Origin: Aestuariibius violaceus | Lineage (GTDB): Bacteria > Pseudomonadota > Alphaproteobacteria > Rhodobacterales > Rhodobacteraceae | Assembly: GCF_040779325.2 (NCBI RefSeq) | Contig: NZ_JBFONT020000001.1 | Coordinates: 434,001-498,000 of the forward strand | Reading direction: 5' to 3' | DNA: 64,000 nucleotides | Shown here: piece by piece, positions 44,226 through 52,984 of the stretch | Numbering within the stretch: position 1 is the first letter of the stretch | Layout: every line of letters starts with the position of its first letter | The notes under the pieces: model-generated | What the model saw: the letters and a program-made list of their open reading frames with translations, nothing else | Told to the model about the DNA's origin: nothing | Databases searched by the model: none | Translations under genes and position numbers: made by a program

Positions 44226-44269
44226 CCTCCGACGAGATGCCGACAAACCTCCGACGTAGTGCCGACATG
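44226..44269 (+). repeat. 22 bp tandem repeat, two copies
   Basis: CCTCCGACG-N3-TGCCGACA-N2 occurs twice in tandem (44226-44247 and 44248-44269) with identical 9 bp and 8 bp blocks. Short repeated blocks of this type occur at the ends of some insertion sequences (for example IS21-like), or could be regulator sites; nothing else supports either reading. Confidence 0.55.
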
Positions 44270-44302
44270 CCGATTTTCGCCCCGGACCTCATGTTAACAA
44301 AG

Positions 44303-44320
44303 CGATTCCCGAACGAATCG
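44303..44320. promoter_or_regulatory. Inverted repeat upstream of DUF1289 gene
   Basis: CGATTC-CCGAAC-GAATCG, perfect 6 bp arms with a 6 bp spacer, 93 bp upstream of the DUF1289 start. Possible operator. Confidence 0.35.
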
Positions 44321-44412
44321 GCCTGAGCGGCGCCGACGGCCAGAATGCCGCGTTGACCTACCAGAGTATTTCACTCAACTATTAAGGTGTTGCGTCCTGG
44401 CGAGAAAGCGAA

Positions 44413-44673
44413 ATGAGCAAGATCCCAAGCCCCTGCATCGACGTCTGCAAGTTCAAGCGCGCCGGTCACTGCATCGGCTGTTCGATGACGAAGGACCAGA
44501 AATCGATGTTCAAGGCGCTGAAAAAGGACAAGCACCGCGAGGCTTTCCTCGAGATGCTCGTCCTGCAGCAGGCCGCCATGGGCAAATACAAAGCCTGGGC
44601 GCCCGCCTATCTGCGGAAATGTGCGAAAAAGGGCAAGAAAATCCGGCCCTTACAGAACGACCTCGCCGCCTAG
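44413..44673 (+). CDS. DUF1289-like small Cys-rich protein
   Basis: An 86-residue protein beginning with the pattern SPCIDVCKFKRAGHCIGCSMT, matching the DUF1289 family in which four Cys residues (CxxxC...CxxC) probably bind a metal or cluster. The rest is basic and helical, longer than typical DUF1289 proteins. Its role is unknown. It is convergent with dps, only 10 bp apart. Confidence 0.8.
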   Translation: MSKIPSPCIDVCKFKRAGHCIGCSMTKDQKSMFKALKKDKHREAFLEMLVLQQAAMGKYKAWAPAYLRKCAKKGKKIRPLQNDLAA

Positions 44674-44683
44674 GGTCGCGACC

Positions 44684-45154
44684 CTAGCCGAGATGCGCCC
44701 GCAGCATCCAGGCGAACTTCTCGTGCAGGCGCCCCCGCTCGATGCACAGGTCTTCGGTCAGCGTGTCGCCATGCTTGGCGGCCAGTTCGCCTGATCCGGC
44801 CAGCGTCAGGGCGAGCGTTTCCTCGGCCTCCATCAGCTTCGCGATCATTTCCTTGTCGGTGGCATGCCCGTCATGCTCGGTCACTTTCGACCGGTCGAGC
44901 ATTCCTGCCAGCGTGCCTTCGGCGTGGCCCTGCAACGCGCGCACCCGCTCGGCCAGATCATCCTCGGCAACGAAGTGATCCTCATAAATCGTCTGGAACA
45001 GCTCATGCAACGGGCCAAAGGCCATGCCCTTGACGTTCCAGTGAAAATTCTGCGCCAGCATCGTCGTCACCTTGGTTTCGGCGACGCATTGGTTCAGCGC
45101 CTCGCAAATTGCCTCTTTCGCATCTTTTTCCAGCGCAACGGCGGTCTGTGTCAT
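44684..45154 (-). CDS. dps: Dps family ferritin-like DNA-protection protein
   Basis: A 156-residue four-helix protein of the Dps family. The ferroxidase-site motifs are NFHWNVKGMAFGPLHELF (His) and EDHFVAEDDLAERV (Asp/Glu). Dps dodecamers oxidise and store iron using peroxide and protect DNA. AAGGAGAGG lies before the ATG. A near-perfect Irr-type box (45247-45263) lies about 93 bp upstream, consistent with repression in low iron as known for iron-storage genes in alphaproteobacteria. Confidence 0.93.
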   Translation of the reverse strand: MTQTAVALEKDAKEAICEALNQCVAETKVTTMLAQNFHWNVKGMAFGPLHELFQTIYEDHFVAEDDLAERVRALQGHAEGTLAGMLDRSKVTEHDGHATDKEMIAKLMEAEETLALTLAGSGELAAKHGDTLTEDLCIERGRLHEKFAWMLRAHLG

Positions 45155-45246
45155 GATATGCCCTCTCCTTCTATAGGTCCTGCTGGCTGGCTAAAGCTGG
45201 CTTGCGAGACAGAGATAAGTCATTCGCCGCAGAAGCCAAAGCCTTT

Positions 45247-45263
45247 TTTAGAATTATTCTAAT
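45247..45263. promoter_or_regulatory. Irr-type iron-control element (ICE) upstream of dps
   Basis: TTTAGAA-TTA-TTCTAAT matches the alphaproteobacterial Irr box (TTTAGAAnnnTTCTAAA) at every conserved position but the last. It lies upstream of dps and overlaps the 3' end of the 45259 gene. Irr senses haem and represses iron-storage genes when iron is low, so this site probably controls dps. Confidence 0.7.
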
Positions 45264-45675
45264 CTGCGGTCCCGGCGATCGCCCGAACCAGCGAAGCCAC
45301 GTTCCGCCACGCGGTTTTCGGCAGGCGGGAGCGCAGCAGAAAACTCAGGCTGTCGTCGTCGCCATCCCGCGCCGCAAGGACCATCCGGGAAATCCAGGCC
45401 TCATCAAACGACATCTGCGCGACACCGGGCCTGTAGGTGACCGGCGCCTTGCCCAAGGCCTGCGCCAGCCCGCGCATCAACGTCTCGACATAGGCCGTCC
45501 GGGCAACCTCGGGCTGCGTTGACAGCACGGCACAGGCGCGAAACAGATCGGTCCGCGCCGCCGACCGGCAATCCAGCGCAACCTGCCGGATTTCATCAAG
45601 AAAAACAGGGGGAACCAGGGATGGCCCCCGGGCCTCCTCGGACGGAAACGCGGTAAGATAACTGACGGCGCCCAT
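45259..45675 (-). CDS. Hypothetical protein upstream of dps
   Basis: A 138-residue, mainly helical cytoplasmic protein that I do not recognise. The start at 45675 follows GGAGAG; the frame opens at 45732. The C-terminal SFLLRSRLPKTAWRNVASLV stretch is basic and amphipathic. It precedes dps on the same strand, but the Irr box and a 104 bp gap suggest separate transcription. Confidence 0.65.
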   Translation of the reverse strand: MGAVSYLTAFPSEEARGPSLVPPVFLDEIRQVALDCRSAARTDLFRACAVLSTQPEVARTAYVETLMRGLAQALGKAPVTYRPGVAQMSFDEAWISRMVLAARDGDDDSLSFLLRSRLPKTAWRNVASLVRAIAGTAD

Positions 45676-45834
45676 ATCCTGCTCTCCTTCCCGCCCGCTT
45701 GCGGCGAGTCGCCTTCCTCTAAATCCGATCATATTACTAAGAGATAGGCAAAGGCGACCTTAGTGTCACCTGCGGCACCCTTTTCTTTCGTGCGGCAAAG
45801 ACGATACACCCGACCGAGCCCCGATCAGAGCGTG

Positions 45835-47508
45835 ATGACAGCAGACCTTTCCCCCCGCAGCACCGTGCCCCAGCCAGGCCGACGCCGCCGCATCCCGTTC
45901 CGCGCGCTGACGGCCGCGGCGACCGCCATCGCTTTGCTGTGCCTTCTGCCCGGGATCGCCGTTCTGATCGCGGCACTATCGGGCTCTGCCGAGACCCTGT
46001 CTCACCTCGCCGACACGGTCTTACCCCGCTACATCCGATCCACGCTCGCCCTTGTTTTCCTGGTCGGAACGGGTGCGATCGTCATCGGCGTCTCAACTGC
46101 CTGGCTGGTTGTCTCGTCCGAGTTTCCGGGCCGCAAGATCCTCGAAATCGCGCTCGTCCTGCCCTTCGCCTTCCCGGCTTATGTGCTGGCCTATGCCTAC
46201 ACCCACGTCCTCGACCATCCCGGCATCGTTCAGACCCTGCTCAGGGATCTGACCGGCTGGGGCCCGCGAGACTATTGGTTCCCCGAGATCCGGTCGCTCG
46301 GCGGCGCGGCCTTCGTTCTGACGCTCGTCCTCTATCCGTATGTCTATCTCCTCGCCCGGGCTGCGTTTCTCACCCAAAGCGCCACCACCTACACCGCCGC
46401 CCGCGCCCTGGGCCGAACCCCGCTTTTGGCCTTCCTCACCGTCTCTCTTCCCCTTGCCCGGCCCGCCATCGCGTCGGGCGCGATGCTGGTGGCGATGGAG
46501 ACGATCGCCGATTTCGGCACCGTCGCCTATTTCGGTGTCCAGACCTTCTCGACCGGCATCTACACAAGCTGGTTTACCATGGCCGACCGCGCCGCCGCGG
46601 CCCAACTTTCCTTGGGCCTTCTGGCCTTCGCGCTCCTCCTCGTCCTGATCGAGCGGGTCAGCCGCGGCGACGGCCGCACCCACGCCAATCGCGCCCAACC
46701 CGCAGCTCGGAGAGAGTTGAAAGGGACAGCCCGCTATACCGCCACCGCGATCTGCACGTTCCCAGTGCTATTCGGAGCCTTGATCCCAGCCATTGCCCTG
46801 ACCGTCATGGCCATCGGATCCGGTCAGGACCTGCTGAGCGACCGCTATCTCGGCTTCATCCGCAACTCGATCACGCTGGCTCTGATAGCCGCAGTCCTGA
46901 CGATCGGCGCTGCGATCATCCTCGGCACGCTGCACCGCTTCCGGCCCGGCAGGCTGTCGCTCGGCGCGCTCCACGTCGCAAGGCTGGGCTATGCCGTTCC
47001 GGGGGGCGTCATTGCCGTCGGCCTGCTCGTCCCCTTCGCCATGCTGGACAATGGCCTCGATGCCTGGATGCGCCAGACCTTCGATGTCTCGACCGGCCTC
47101 GTTCTAACAGGCTCCATCGCCGCGCTCCTGATGGCCTACATGATCCGCTTCCTCGCCGCCGCCATCGGCGCCTACGAGGGCGGCATCGCCAATGTCAGCC
47201 CGAACGTGGACGCCGCCGCGCGCGTCCTTGGGTCGGGCGTCTGGGGCACGATGCGCCGGGTCCACGTTCCCATTCTCAGGCCCAGCCTGCTGACCGGTGC
47301 GCTCATCGTTTTTGTCGACGTGATGAAAGAGCTTCCGGCAACGCTCATCATGCGCCCCTTCAACTACGACACGCTGGCCGTTCAGGCCTACCGGCTGGCC
47401 TCGGACGAGCGGCTTGAAGGCGCGGCCGTGCCCAGCCTCGTTATCGCGGCGATCGGGCTGGTGCCGGTGATCCTGCTCTGCCGGCGGGTCGCGGCCCAGC
47501 GCGCCTGA
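45835..47508 (+). CDS. fbpB: Iron(III) ABC transporter permease, fused two-domain type
   Basis: A 557-residue membrane protein with twelve predicted helices arranged as two fused permease units, the layout of FbpB/SfuB ferric transporters. Each half has an EAA-like loop: YTAARALGRTPLLAFLTVSLPLA in the first and DAAARVLGSGVWGTMRRVHVPIL in the second (both start with the family Ala-Ala-Arg-x-Leu-Gly). The matching binding protein gene (fbpA) lies at 50107 on the other strand. No ATPase gene is in the window. ATG at 45835 with a weak AGAG site; the frame extends to 45763. Confidence 0.88.
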   Translation: MTADLSPRSTVPQPGRRRRIPFRALTAAATAIALLCLLPGIAVLIAALSGSAETLSHLADTVLPRYIRSTLALVFLVGTGAIVIGVSTAWLVVSSEFPGRKILEIALVLPFAFPAYVLAYAYTHVLDHPGIVQTLLRDLTGWGPRDYWFPEIRSLGGAAFVLTLVLYPYVYLLARAAFLTQSATTYTAARALGRTPLLAFLTVSLPLARPAIASGAMLVAMETIADFGTVAYFGVQTFSTGIYTSWFTMADRAAAAQLSLGLLAFALLLVLIERVSRGDGRTHANRAQPAARRELKGTARYTATAICTFPVLFGALIPAIALTVMAIGSGQDLLSDRYLGFIRNSITLALIAAVLTIGAAIILGTLHRFRPGRLSLGALHVARLGYAVPGGVIAVGLLVPFAMLDNGLDAWMRQTFDVSTGLVLTGSIAALLMAYMIRFLAAAIGAYEGGIANVSPNVDAAARVLGSGVWGTMRRVHVPILRPSLLTGALIVFVDVMKELPATLIMRPFNYDTLAVQAYRLASDERLEGAAVPSLVIAAIGLVPVILLCRRVAAQRA

Positions 47509-47537
47509 GCTTGGTGAAGCTGTCCCATCTGACTGAT

Positions 47538-47605
47538 AAGTCTGGGAAAGCAGACTTGTAACGGAAGCGTGAGCTTCCCATATAGAAAGTATACCAAAGA
47601 ATACT
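47538..47605. promoter_or_regulatory. Cluster of three inverted repeats before yqiJ
   Basis: In 68 bp upstream of yqiJ: AAGTCTG-GGAAAG-CAGACTT (47538-47557), GGAAGC-GTGA-GCTTCC (47563-47578) and AGTAT-ACCAAAGA-ATACT (47588-47605). All arms are perfect. They may be a fbpB terminator, regulator sites for yqiJK, or both. Confidence 0.55.
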
Positions 47606-47622
47606 GTTGAGGATGGAGGCCG

Positions 47623-48330
47623 ATGTTCGACCTTCTTTTGACGGCGCCGTTCGTGCCGTTCACACTTGCGCTCGCCCTGTTGATGGGGCTTCTCGCGATG
47701 GAACTCGTGTTTGGCCTGGTCGGCGGGTCGATCCTTGGAGCCGACGCCGATATGGCCGATTTCGATGCCGATCTGGACCTCGATATCGAGCTGGACGTGG
47801 AGGTCGGCGAACTCGACCTGGCAGAGCTCGACGGGATCGAGGCGCCCGAAGCTGCAGCCGAGGCATCGACAAGCCCCATGGCCTGGCTGGGCCTCGGCAA
47901 GGTGCCGATCGTGATCTGGTTCGCCGCCCTGCTTCTGGGCTTCGGCATCACCGGGCTGGCTGGGCAATCCGTACTCTCGGGCATTCTCGGCACCCCGCTG
48001 AATGCCTGGATCGCGGCACTGCCCGCCGGGGCGGCAGGCCTCTGGTTCGCCCGCGGCTTCAGCGGCACGCTCGCCCGGCTCGTTCCCAAGACCGAAACGT
48101 CCGCCATGTCCGAGCGTAGCCTCGGGCGGCGGATGGGCGTGGTGACGCAAGGCACCGCGCGGCGCGGGTCGGGCGCCGAGGTGCGCGTCACCGACCGGCA
48201 CGGCAATCTGCATCACCTGCGCGCCGAACCGCTCGACGATGCAGAGACCATTCCACAGGGCGCGCGGGTCCTCGTGCTGCGCAACCGCGGGGGAGAGGGG
48301 TATCGGCTGGTCCGGCTCGACTCCCCCTGA
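47623..48330 (+). CDS. yqiJ: YqiJ/NfeD-like inner-membrane protein
   Basis: A 235-residue protein with N-terminal hydrophobic segments, an acidic loop rich in Asp (DADMADFDADLDLDIELDVE), further membrane helices and a C-terminal OB-fold domain (GRRMGVVTQGTARRGSG). Together with the downstream flotillin gene this is the YqiJ-YqiK arrangement, in which NfeD-type proteins partner SPFH proteins at membrane microdomains. Its stop is 30 bp before the YqiK start. Confidence 0.85.
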   Translation: MFDLLLTAPFVPFTLALALLMGLLAMELVFGLVGGSILGADADMADFDADLDLDIELDVEVGELDLAELDGIEAPEAAAEASTSPMAWLGLGKVPIVIWFAALLLGFGITGLAGQSVLSGILGTPLNAWIAALPAGAAGLWFARGFSGTLARLVPKTETSAMSERSLGRRMGVVTQGTARRGSGAEVRVTDRHGNLHHLRAEPLDDAETIPQGARVLVLRNRGGEGYRLVRLDSP

Positions 48331-48360
48331 TTTCAACAAAGTCACTGGAAGGAGATGAAT

Positions 48361-50043
48361 ATGGATTTGACTATGCTCTTGGTTACCGTCGGTGCGGTCC
48401 TCGGGTTCCTGCTGCTCGGAGGCCTCGTCATGGCGCGGCTCTACCGGCGGGCCACCCGCGAGATCAGCCTCGTCAAGACAGGCTCGGGCGGCAAAAAAGT
48501 CATTATGGATGGCGGGACGGTTGTGATCCCGCTCCTGCACGAGATCAGCCCGGTCAACATGAAGACCCTGCGGCTGGAAGTGCAACGCAACGGCGACGGC
48601 GCACTCATCACCAAGGACCGGATGCGCGTCGATGTGGGCGTCGAGTTCTACGTATCCGTGAACGCGACTGAAGAGGGGATCAGCCGCGCGGCCCAGACGC
48701 TGGGCGACCGGACCTTCTATGTCGACCAGTTGCGCGAGATGATCGAAGGCAAGCTCGTTGACGGCCTGCGCGCCGTGGCGGCCCAGATGACGATGGACGA
48801 ACTACACGAGAACCGGTCGGACTTTGTCCAAGAAGTGCAGAACGCCGTTTCCGCCGACCTTCTGAAGAACGGGCTCGAGCTGGAATCGGTCTCGCTGACC
48901 GCGCTCGACCAGACGCCGTTCGAAGCCCTGGACGAGAACAACGCCTTCAACGCCGTCGGGATGCGCAAGCTGGCCGAGGTCATTGCAACCTCGAAGAAAG
49001 AGCGCGCGCAGATTGATGCGGAGGCGAGCGTTGCTGTGCGCCGCGCGGCGATGGAAGCCGAACGTCAGCGGCTCGAGATCGAGCGGGACGAGCAAGAGGC
49101 AGCGATCGCACAGGCCCAGCAGGTCGCGACCTTGCGCGCGGCGCAAGAGGCCGAGATCGCGCGCCAGCAGGAAGAGGCCGAGAAAGAGAAGGAAAGCGCC
49201 CGCATCGCCCGGGAGCAGACGATCCGCGCCGCCGATATCGCGCGCGAGCGGACTATCCGCGAGGCAGAGATCACCCGCGATCGCGAGCTTGAGGTCGCCG
49301 ATCAGGACCGCCAGATCGCCATCGCCGAAAAGTCGGAGGAAGAAAGCCGCGCCCGCGCCTCTGCCGACACGGCCCGCGCCGAAGCGATCAAGGCATCTGA
49401 AGCGATCGAAACCGCCCGCTCTGTCGCCGCCGCCGAGCGGGAGAAGCAGATCGCGCTGATCGCGGCCGCCCAGGAGGCCGAGCGTGAGGCGACCAAGATC
49501 CGCCTCGCCGCGCAGGCCGAAAAGGACGCCGCCGAAGACCGCGCGATGGCCCGCCGGGAAGAGGCGCAGGCCGATGCCGATGCGATCTCCATCCGGGCGG
49601 AAGCCAAGAAGAGCGATCTTCTGGCCGAAGCCGAAGGCCGCCGCGCCATCGTCGATGCCGAGAACGCGACCGATGCGGCAATCATCGGCATGAAGGTCGA
49701 CATGGCCCGGCTGGAAGCTCTGCCGCGGGTGATCGCCGAGATGGTCAAGCCGGCGGAGAAGATCGACTCGATCAAGATCCACCAGGTCACCGGCATGAAT
49801 GGTGCTGGCGGGGCTTCGGGTGGGGTCGGCGCAAGTGACAAGGCGCCGGTCAATCAGGCGCTCGACTCGATCCTCGGCATGGCCATCCAACTGCCCGCGA
49901 TGAAGAAGCTGGGCGAAGAGCTGGGCGTGTCGATGGAGGACGGGCTGGCCGGAGTTGCGGCAAGCGCGATCGCCAATGTCGACGAACCTGGCAAGGAAGA
50001 CGAGGCGCCGAAGCACCCCCCGATGATCGACGCGGCGGAATAA
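48361..50043 (+). CDS. yqiK: Flotillin-like SPFH protein YqiK
   Basis: A 560-residue flotillin. Residues 1-25 are a membrane anchor, residues about 30-215 the SPFH domain (GGTVVIPLLHEISPVNMKTL, RMRVDVGVEFYVSV), and about 215-450 a long charged coiled coil rich in Glu/Ala/Arg, followed by a Gly/Ala-rich C-terminus. Flotillins scaffold membrane microdomains. The ATG at 48361 is favoured because AAGGAG ends 6 nt before it; ATG at 48355 is in frame. It is coupled to yqiJ and ends in a terminator. Confidence 0.9.
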   Translation: MDLTMLLVTVGAVLGFLLLGGLVMARLYRRATREISLVKTGSGGKKVIMDGGTVVIPLLHEISPVNMKTLRLEVQRNGDGALITKDRMRVDVGVEFYVSVNATEEGISRAAQTLGDRTFYVDQLREMIEGKLVDGLRAVAAQMTMDELHENRSDFVQEVQNAVSADLLKNGLELESVSLTALDQTPFEALDENNAFNAVGMRKLAEVIATSKKERAQIDAEASVAVRRAAMEAERQRLEIERDEQEAAIAQAQQVATLRAAQEAEIARQQEEAEKEKESARIAREQTIRAADIARERTIREAEITRDRELEVADQDRQIAIAEKSEEESRARASADTARAEAIKASEAIETARSVAAAEREKQIALIAAAQEAEREATKIRLAAQAEKDAAEDRAMARREEAQADADAISIRAEAKKSDLLAEAEGRRAIVDAENATDAAIIGMKVDMARLEALPRVIAEMVKPAEKIDSIKIHQVTGMNGAGGASGGVGASDKAPVNQALDSILGMAIQLPAMKKLGEELGVSMEDGLAGVAASAIANVDEPGKEDEAPKHPPMIDAAE

Positions 50044-50064
50044 TCTCTGCCACCAGACGAAGTA

Positions 50065-50089
50065 CGGCGCCCCATCGGGGCGCCGTTTT
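50065..50089 (+). terminator. Intrinsic terminator after yqiK
   Basis: CGGCGCCCC-ATC-GGGGCGCCG, perfect 9 bp stem, followed by TTTT. Lies 21 bp after the yqiK stop and in front of the convergent fbpA. Confidence 0.9.
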
Positions 50090-50106
50090 GCTTTCGGAAG
50101 GGACGA

Positions 50107-51135
50107 TTACTCCCAACCAACCTCGTTGAAGATCCGCTGCGCGGCCGGCACGTTCTTCGCCACGGCACTCAGATCCACATCGTCGGGCTTGAAGAACCCG
50201 AGCTGCGCGACCGACGGGCTGAGCGCAACGCCCGGTACCGCAGGATATTCGTCATTCCCGGCTGAGAAGTATTCCTGCGCCTGATCCGAGGCGAGATATT
50301 CCAGGAACCGCACCGCATTCTCGAGATTCGGCGCATTGGCTGCAACGCCGCCACCCGAGAGATTCATATGGGCGCCGATATCGTTCTGGTTCGGGAAGAC
50401 CCAGCCGATCTGCTCCAGGCTGTCCGAGACGCCTTCAACATCGGTGCGGATCGCGCGGCCGAAGTAATAGGTGTTCGACATGGCGATATCGCACTCGCCC
50501 GACACGATGCCGCGCAGCTGGTCGGTATCGCCGCCCTGCGGATCGCGGGCGAAGTTTTCGCGCACCGCCGCGGCCCAATCCTGCGCCTCGTCCTCGCCCA
50601 GATGCTCGATCAGCGCGGCGAGGATCGTTTGCGAATAGACGTTCGTGCCCGAGCGGATGCAGACCATCCCCTCGTATTCGTCATTCGCAAGCTCCTGATA
50701 GGTCTGCGGCGGGTTCGTCACGTCTTCCCGGTCATAGAACAGGATCCGCGCACGTTGCGAGAAGCCGAACCACTGGTTGTCGGCGTCCTGAAGGTAGTCG
50801 GGGATCCGCGCCTCCAGCACCTCGGACTCGACCGATTGAAGAAGTCCCGCATCCTTCGCCCGCTCCAGCCGCGACGTGTCGACCGTCAGCAGGATATCGG
50901 CCGGAGAGTTCGCGCCCTCGGCCCCCATTCGCGCGATCAGTTCATCGGCATTCCCTTCGATCCGGTTGATCGTGATGCCCGTCATATCCTCGAAATCGGA
51001 ATAGAGACGCTCATCGGTGTCGTAATGGCGTGAGGAATAAAGGTTCAGCTCCCCCTCTGCAGTGACGGGCAGCGCGGCACTCGCAAAAAGCACGGCGCCC
51101 ACCGTCAAAGTGAGCGGCTTCGAGATAGCTGACAT
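50107..51135 (-). CDS. fbpA: Ferric iron-binding periplasmic protein
   Basis: A 342-residue FbpA/AfuA-type binding protein with a signal peptide (LTVGAVLFASAALPVTAEG). The family motifs LNLYSSRHYDTDERLY at the N-terminus and SNTYYFGR with the paired Tyr iron ligands are present. It captures Fe(III) in the periplasm for a permease such as the FbpB at 45835. It is convergent with yqiK and divergent from phnD; no ATPase gene is adjacent. Confidence 0.92.
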   Translation of the reverse strand: MSAISKPLTLTVGAVLFASAALPVTAEGELNLYSSRHYDTDERLYSDFEDMTGITINRIEGNADELIARMGAEGANSPADILLTVDTSRLERAKDAGLLQSVESEVLEARIPDYLQDADNQWFGFSQRARILFYDREDVTNPPQTYQELANDEYEGMVCIRSGTNVYSQTILAALIEHLGEDEAQDWAAAVRENFARDPQGGDTDQLRGIVSGECDIAMSNTYYFGRAIRTDVEGVSDSLEQIGWVFPNQNDIGAHMNLSGGGVAANAPNLENAVRFLEYLASDQAQEYFSAGNDEYPAVPGVALSPSVAQLGFFKPDDVDLSAVAKNVPAAQRIFNEVGWE

Positions 51136-51375
51136 GGAGGGTCTCCCTGTTGGATTAATTCTTACGGTTTTTATCAGTTATCCCATCCGGCGGTAGAGGC
51201 AAGCCTGAATCTTGCTTTCGCGCCACACGCCAAGCGCCGCCAATTCCCGGTTGCATCGGGCGATCTGGCTTCTCTGCTACCGGGCCGGGATGTCTCAAAA
51301 CCTTCGCAAAAGCGTCATCCGCCCATTGCGACGAAGGGTCGAGAACGATGCGATCTGAAGACCGAGGAGCTTTTC

Positions 51376-52230
51376 ATGTCGATCCGCCACCTGATCCTTG
51401 CCGCCTGTATCCTTCCCCTGCCTGCGCTCGCCCAAGATGTCGTCCTCGCCGTCACTGACGTCGAAGGCCTTGAGCAACTGCAGCAGGAATTCGGCGCCGT
51501 GGAAACCGCGCTAGAAGCATCGACCGGGCTTGAGGTGGACCTGTTCCCCGTCTCCTCCCGCACTGCCGCGGTCGAAGCGATGCGTGCCGGGCAGGTCAAC
51601 TTTGTCCTGACCGGGCCTGCCGAATACGTCGTGATGAAAGAGATCCTGGATCCTCAGATCGTCGTCGCCTGGCAGCGGCCCGACTACTACGCACAGATCG
51701 TAACGCTCGCGGATAGCGAGGTTGGCAGCGCCGCCGATCTGGAAGGTGGAACTGTTTCCTTCGGTTCCGTCGGCTCGACATCGCAGCACCTTGGACCGGC
51801 CCAGGCGCTCTCTGATCTCGGCCTGTCCTACGGAAGCGATTACGACGCTCAGATCATCCGCCGCAACGTCGCGGTCGAGGCGCTGATCCGCGGTGATATT
51901 GACGCAGTCGGCATGAACCGCGGCCACTTGGAAGGCGTCCGCGAGGCCTATCCCGATGTCGCCTTCAAGGTCGTCGCCCGTGGCCCCGACCTGCCGAATG
52001 ATATCCTGGTGGCGGCATCAGACGTTGACGTGGAGGTTTTCGAGGCCGTTCGAGCGGCCTTCCTCGACGATGGTGAGGCCATCATGCGCGCCGTTCTGGA
52101 AGGTGAAGACAACGACAAATACGAAGGCGGCTTCTTCCTCGGCTCGATCGACGATTCCGATTACGATTACGTGCGCGCCATGTACCGCACGATCGGGGTG
52201 GACAGCTTCGGCGCCTTCGTCGGCGACTGA
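51376..52230 (+). CDS. phnD: Phosphonate ABC transporter binding protein
   Basis: A 284-residue periplasmic protein with signal peptide (HLILAACILPLPALA). PhnD-type blocks are EAMRAGQVNFVLTGPAEYVV, GGTVSFGSVGSTSQHLGP and the C-terminal acidic YEGGFFLGSIDDSDYDYV. It binds phosphonates or related phosphorus compounds (phosphite, phosphonate esters) for import. The first gene of phnDCEM; a 240 bp divergent region to fbpA carries its promoter. Confidence 0.9.
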   Translation: MSIRHLILAACILPLPALAQDVVLAVTDVEGLEQLQQEFGAVETALEASTGLEVDLFPVSSRTAAVEAMRAGQVNFVLTGPAEYVVMKEILDPQIVVAWQRPDYYAQIVTLADSEVGSAADLEGGTVSFGSVGSTSQHLGPAQALSDLGLSYGSDYDAQIIRRNVAVEALIRGDIDAVGMNRGHLEGVREAYPDVAFKVVARGPDLPNDILVAASDVDVEVFEAVRAAFLDDGEAIMRAVLEGEDNDKYEGGFFLGSIDDSDYDYVRAMYRTIGVDSFGAFVGD

Positions 52231-52231
52231 C

Positions 52232-52984
52232 ATGGCGCTCGACGCAGTAAGAGCTGCGGCAGACCCCGTGCTGACCGCGCGGGGCCTATGCGTTTCCTTC
52301 GGTGCGGCAAAGATTTTGCGCGACATCTCATTGGACCTAAACAATGGCGAGCGGGTCGCCCTCATCGGCCCGAACGGCGCGGGCAAGTCCACGCTTCTGC
52401 GGGCCCTGGTGGGCCTTGTTCCATCGACCGGCCGGATCGACGCATTCGGTCGGCCCTGCGAGATTCGGACGCTCCGGCAGGAGGTCGGTTTCGTCTTCCA
52501 GCATCATGCCCTGGTCCGCCGTCTCACAGCGTTGTCAAATGTCGTCCATGGCCTGATGCACCGCCCGGGTGGCTGGCGCGCCTGGCATCAGGCGGTCGCG
52601 CCGGCTGCATTCCGGGAAGCCGCGATGGAGGCCCTCGCGCTCGTCGATCTAACCGAGAAAGCGCCGGTCCGCGTCGACAACCTGTCCGGCGGCCAGGCCC
52701 AGCGTGTCGCCATCGCTCGCGCTCTCGTCCGGGGCCCACGCCTCCTGATCGCCGACGAGCCTGCGGCAAGTCTCGATCCGGCGGCGGGCCATGACGTGAT
52801 GGCACGGCTGGCGGATACGAGCGGCAATCGCACTCTCCTTTTCACGTCTCACGACCTTGACCACGCCCGCACCTACGCCACGCGGATCGTGGCCCTGGTT
52901 GCGGGCCGCGTCGTGTTCGACCGGCCCGCCTCGCAACTCGACCTGTCTGATCTGCGCGGCCTCTTCCCGGACCGCGCGGCATGA
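52232..52984 (+). CDS. phnC: Phosphonate ABC transporter ATPase
   Basis: A 250-residue ATPase with Walker A GPNGAGKST, signature LSGGQAQR, Walker B LLIADEPAASLD and H-loop FTSHD. The PhnC-type Q-loop region VGFVFQHHALVRRLTALSNV is clear. The ATG at 52232 is 1 bp after the phnD stop. It energises import through the PhnE permease. Confidence 0.93.
   Translation: MALDAVRAAADPVLTARGLCVSFGAAKILRDISLDLNNGERVALIGPNGAGKSTLLRALVGLVPSTGRIDAFGRPCEIRTLRQEVGFVFQHHALVRRLTALSNVVHGLMHRPGGWRAWHQAVAPAAFREAAMEALALVDLTEKAPVRVDNLSGGQAQRVAIARALVRGPRLLIADEPAASLDPAAGHDVMARLADTSGNRTLLFTSHDLDHARTYATRIVALVAGRVVFDRPASQLDLSDLRGLFPDRAA

Larger units (their letters stand above)
43941..44412. other. 472 bp divergent intergenic region
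   Basis: No convincing coding sequence. It separates the charged-protein operon (minus) from the DUF1289 gene (plus) and must carry promoters for both. Visible structures are a CCCTCA-CCAC-TGAGGG inverted repeat at 44059-44074, two 22 bp tandem repeats at 44226-44269, and a CGATTC-CCGAAC-GAATCG palindrome at 44303-44320. The sequence is less GC-rich near 44350-44400. The repeats could be remnants of a transposable-element end; no transposase remains. Confidence 0.6.

Noticed and set aside
45736..45764. ACTAAG-N17-CTTAGT as an iron-regulator site before fbpB
   Set aside because: Arms are short and widely spaced, and it does not match known iron boxes of alphaproteobacteria.
49000..49600. Repetitive coding sequence in yqiK as an unusual repeat
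   Set aside because: It encodes the Glu/Ala/Arg coiled coil typical of flotillins.
51136..51375. Pho box before phnD
   Set aside because: I looked for CTGTCAT-type repeats and found none convincing.
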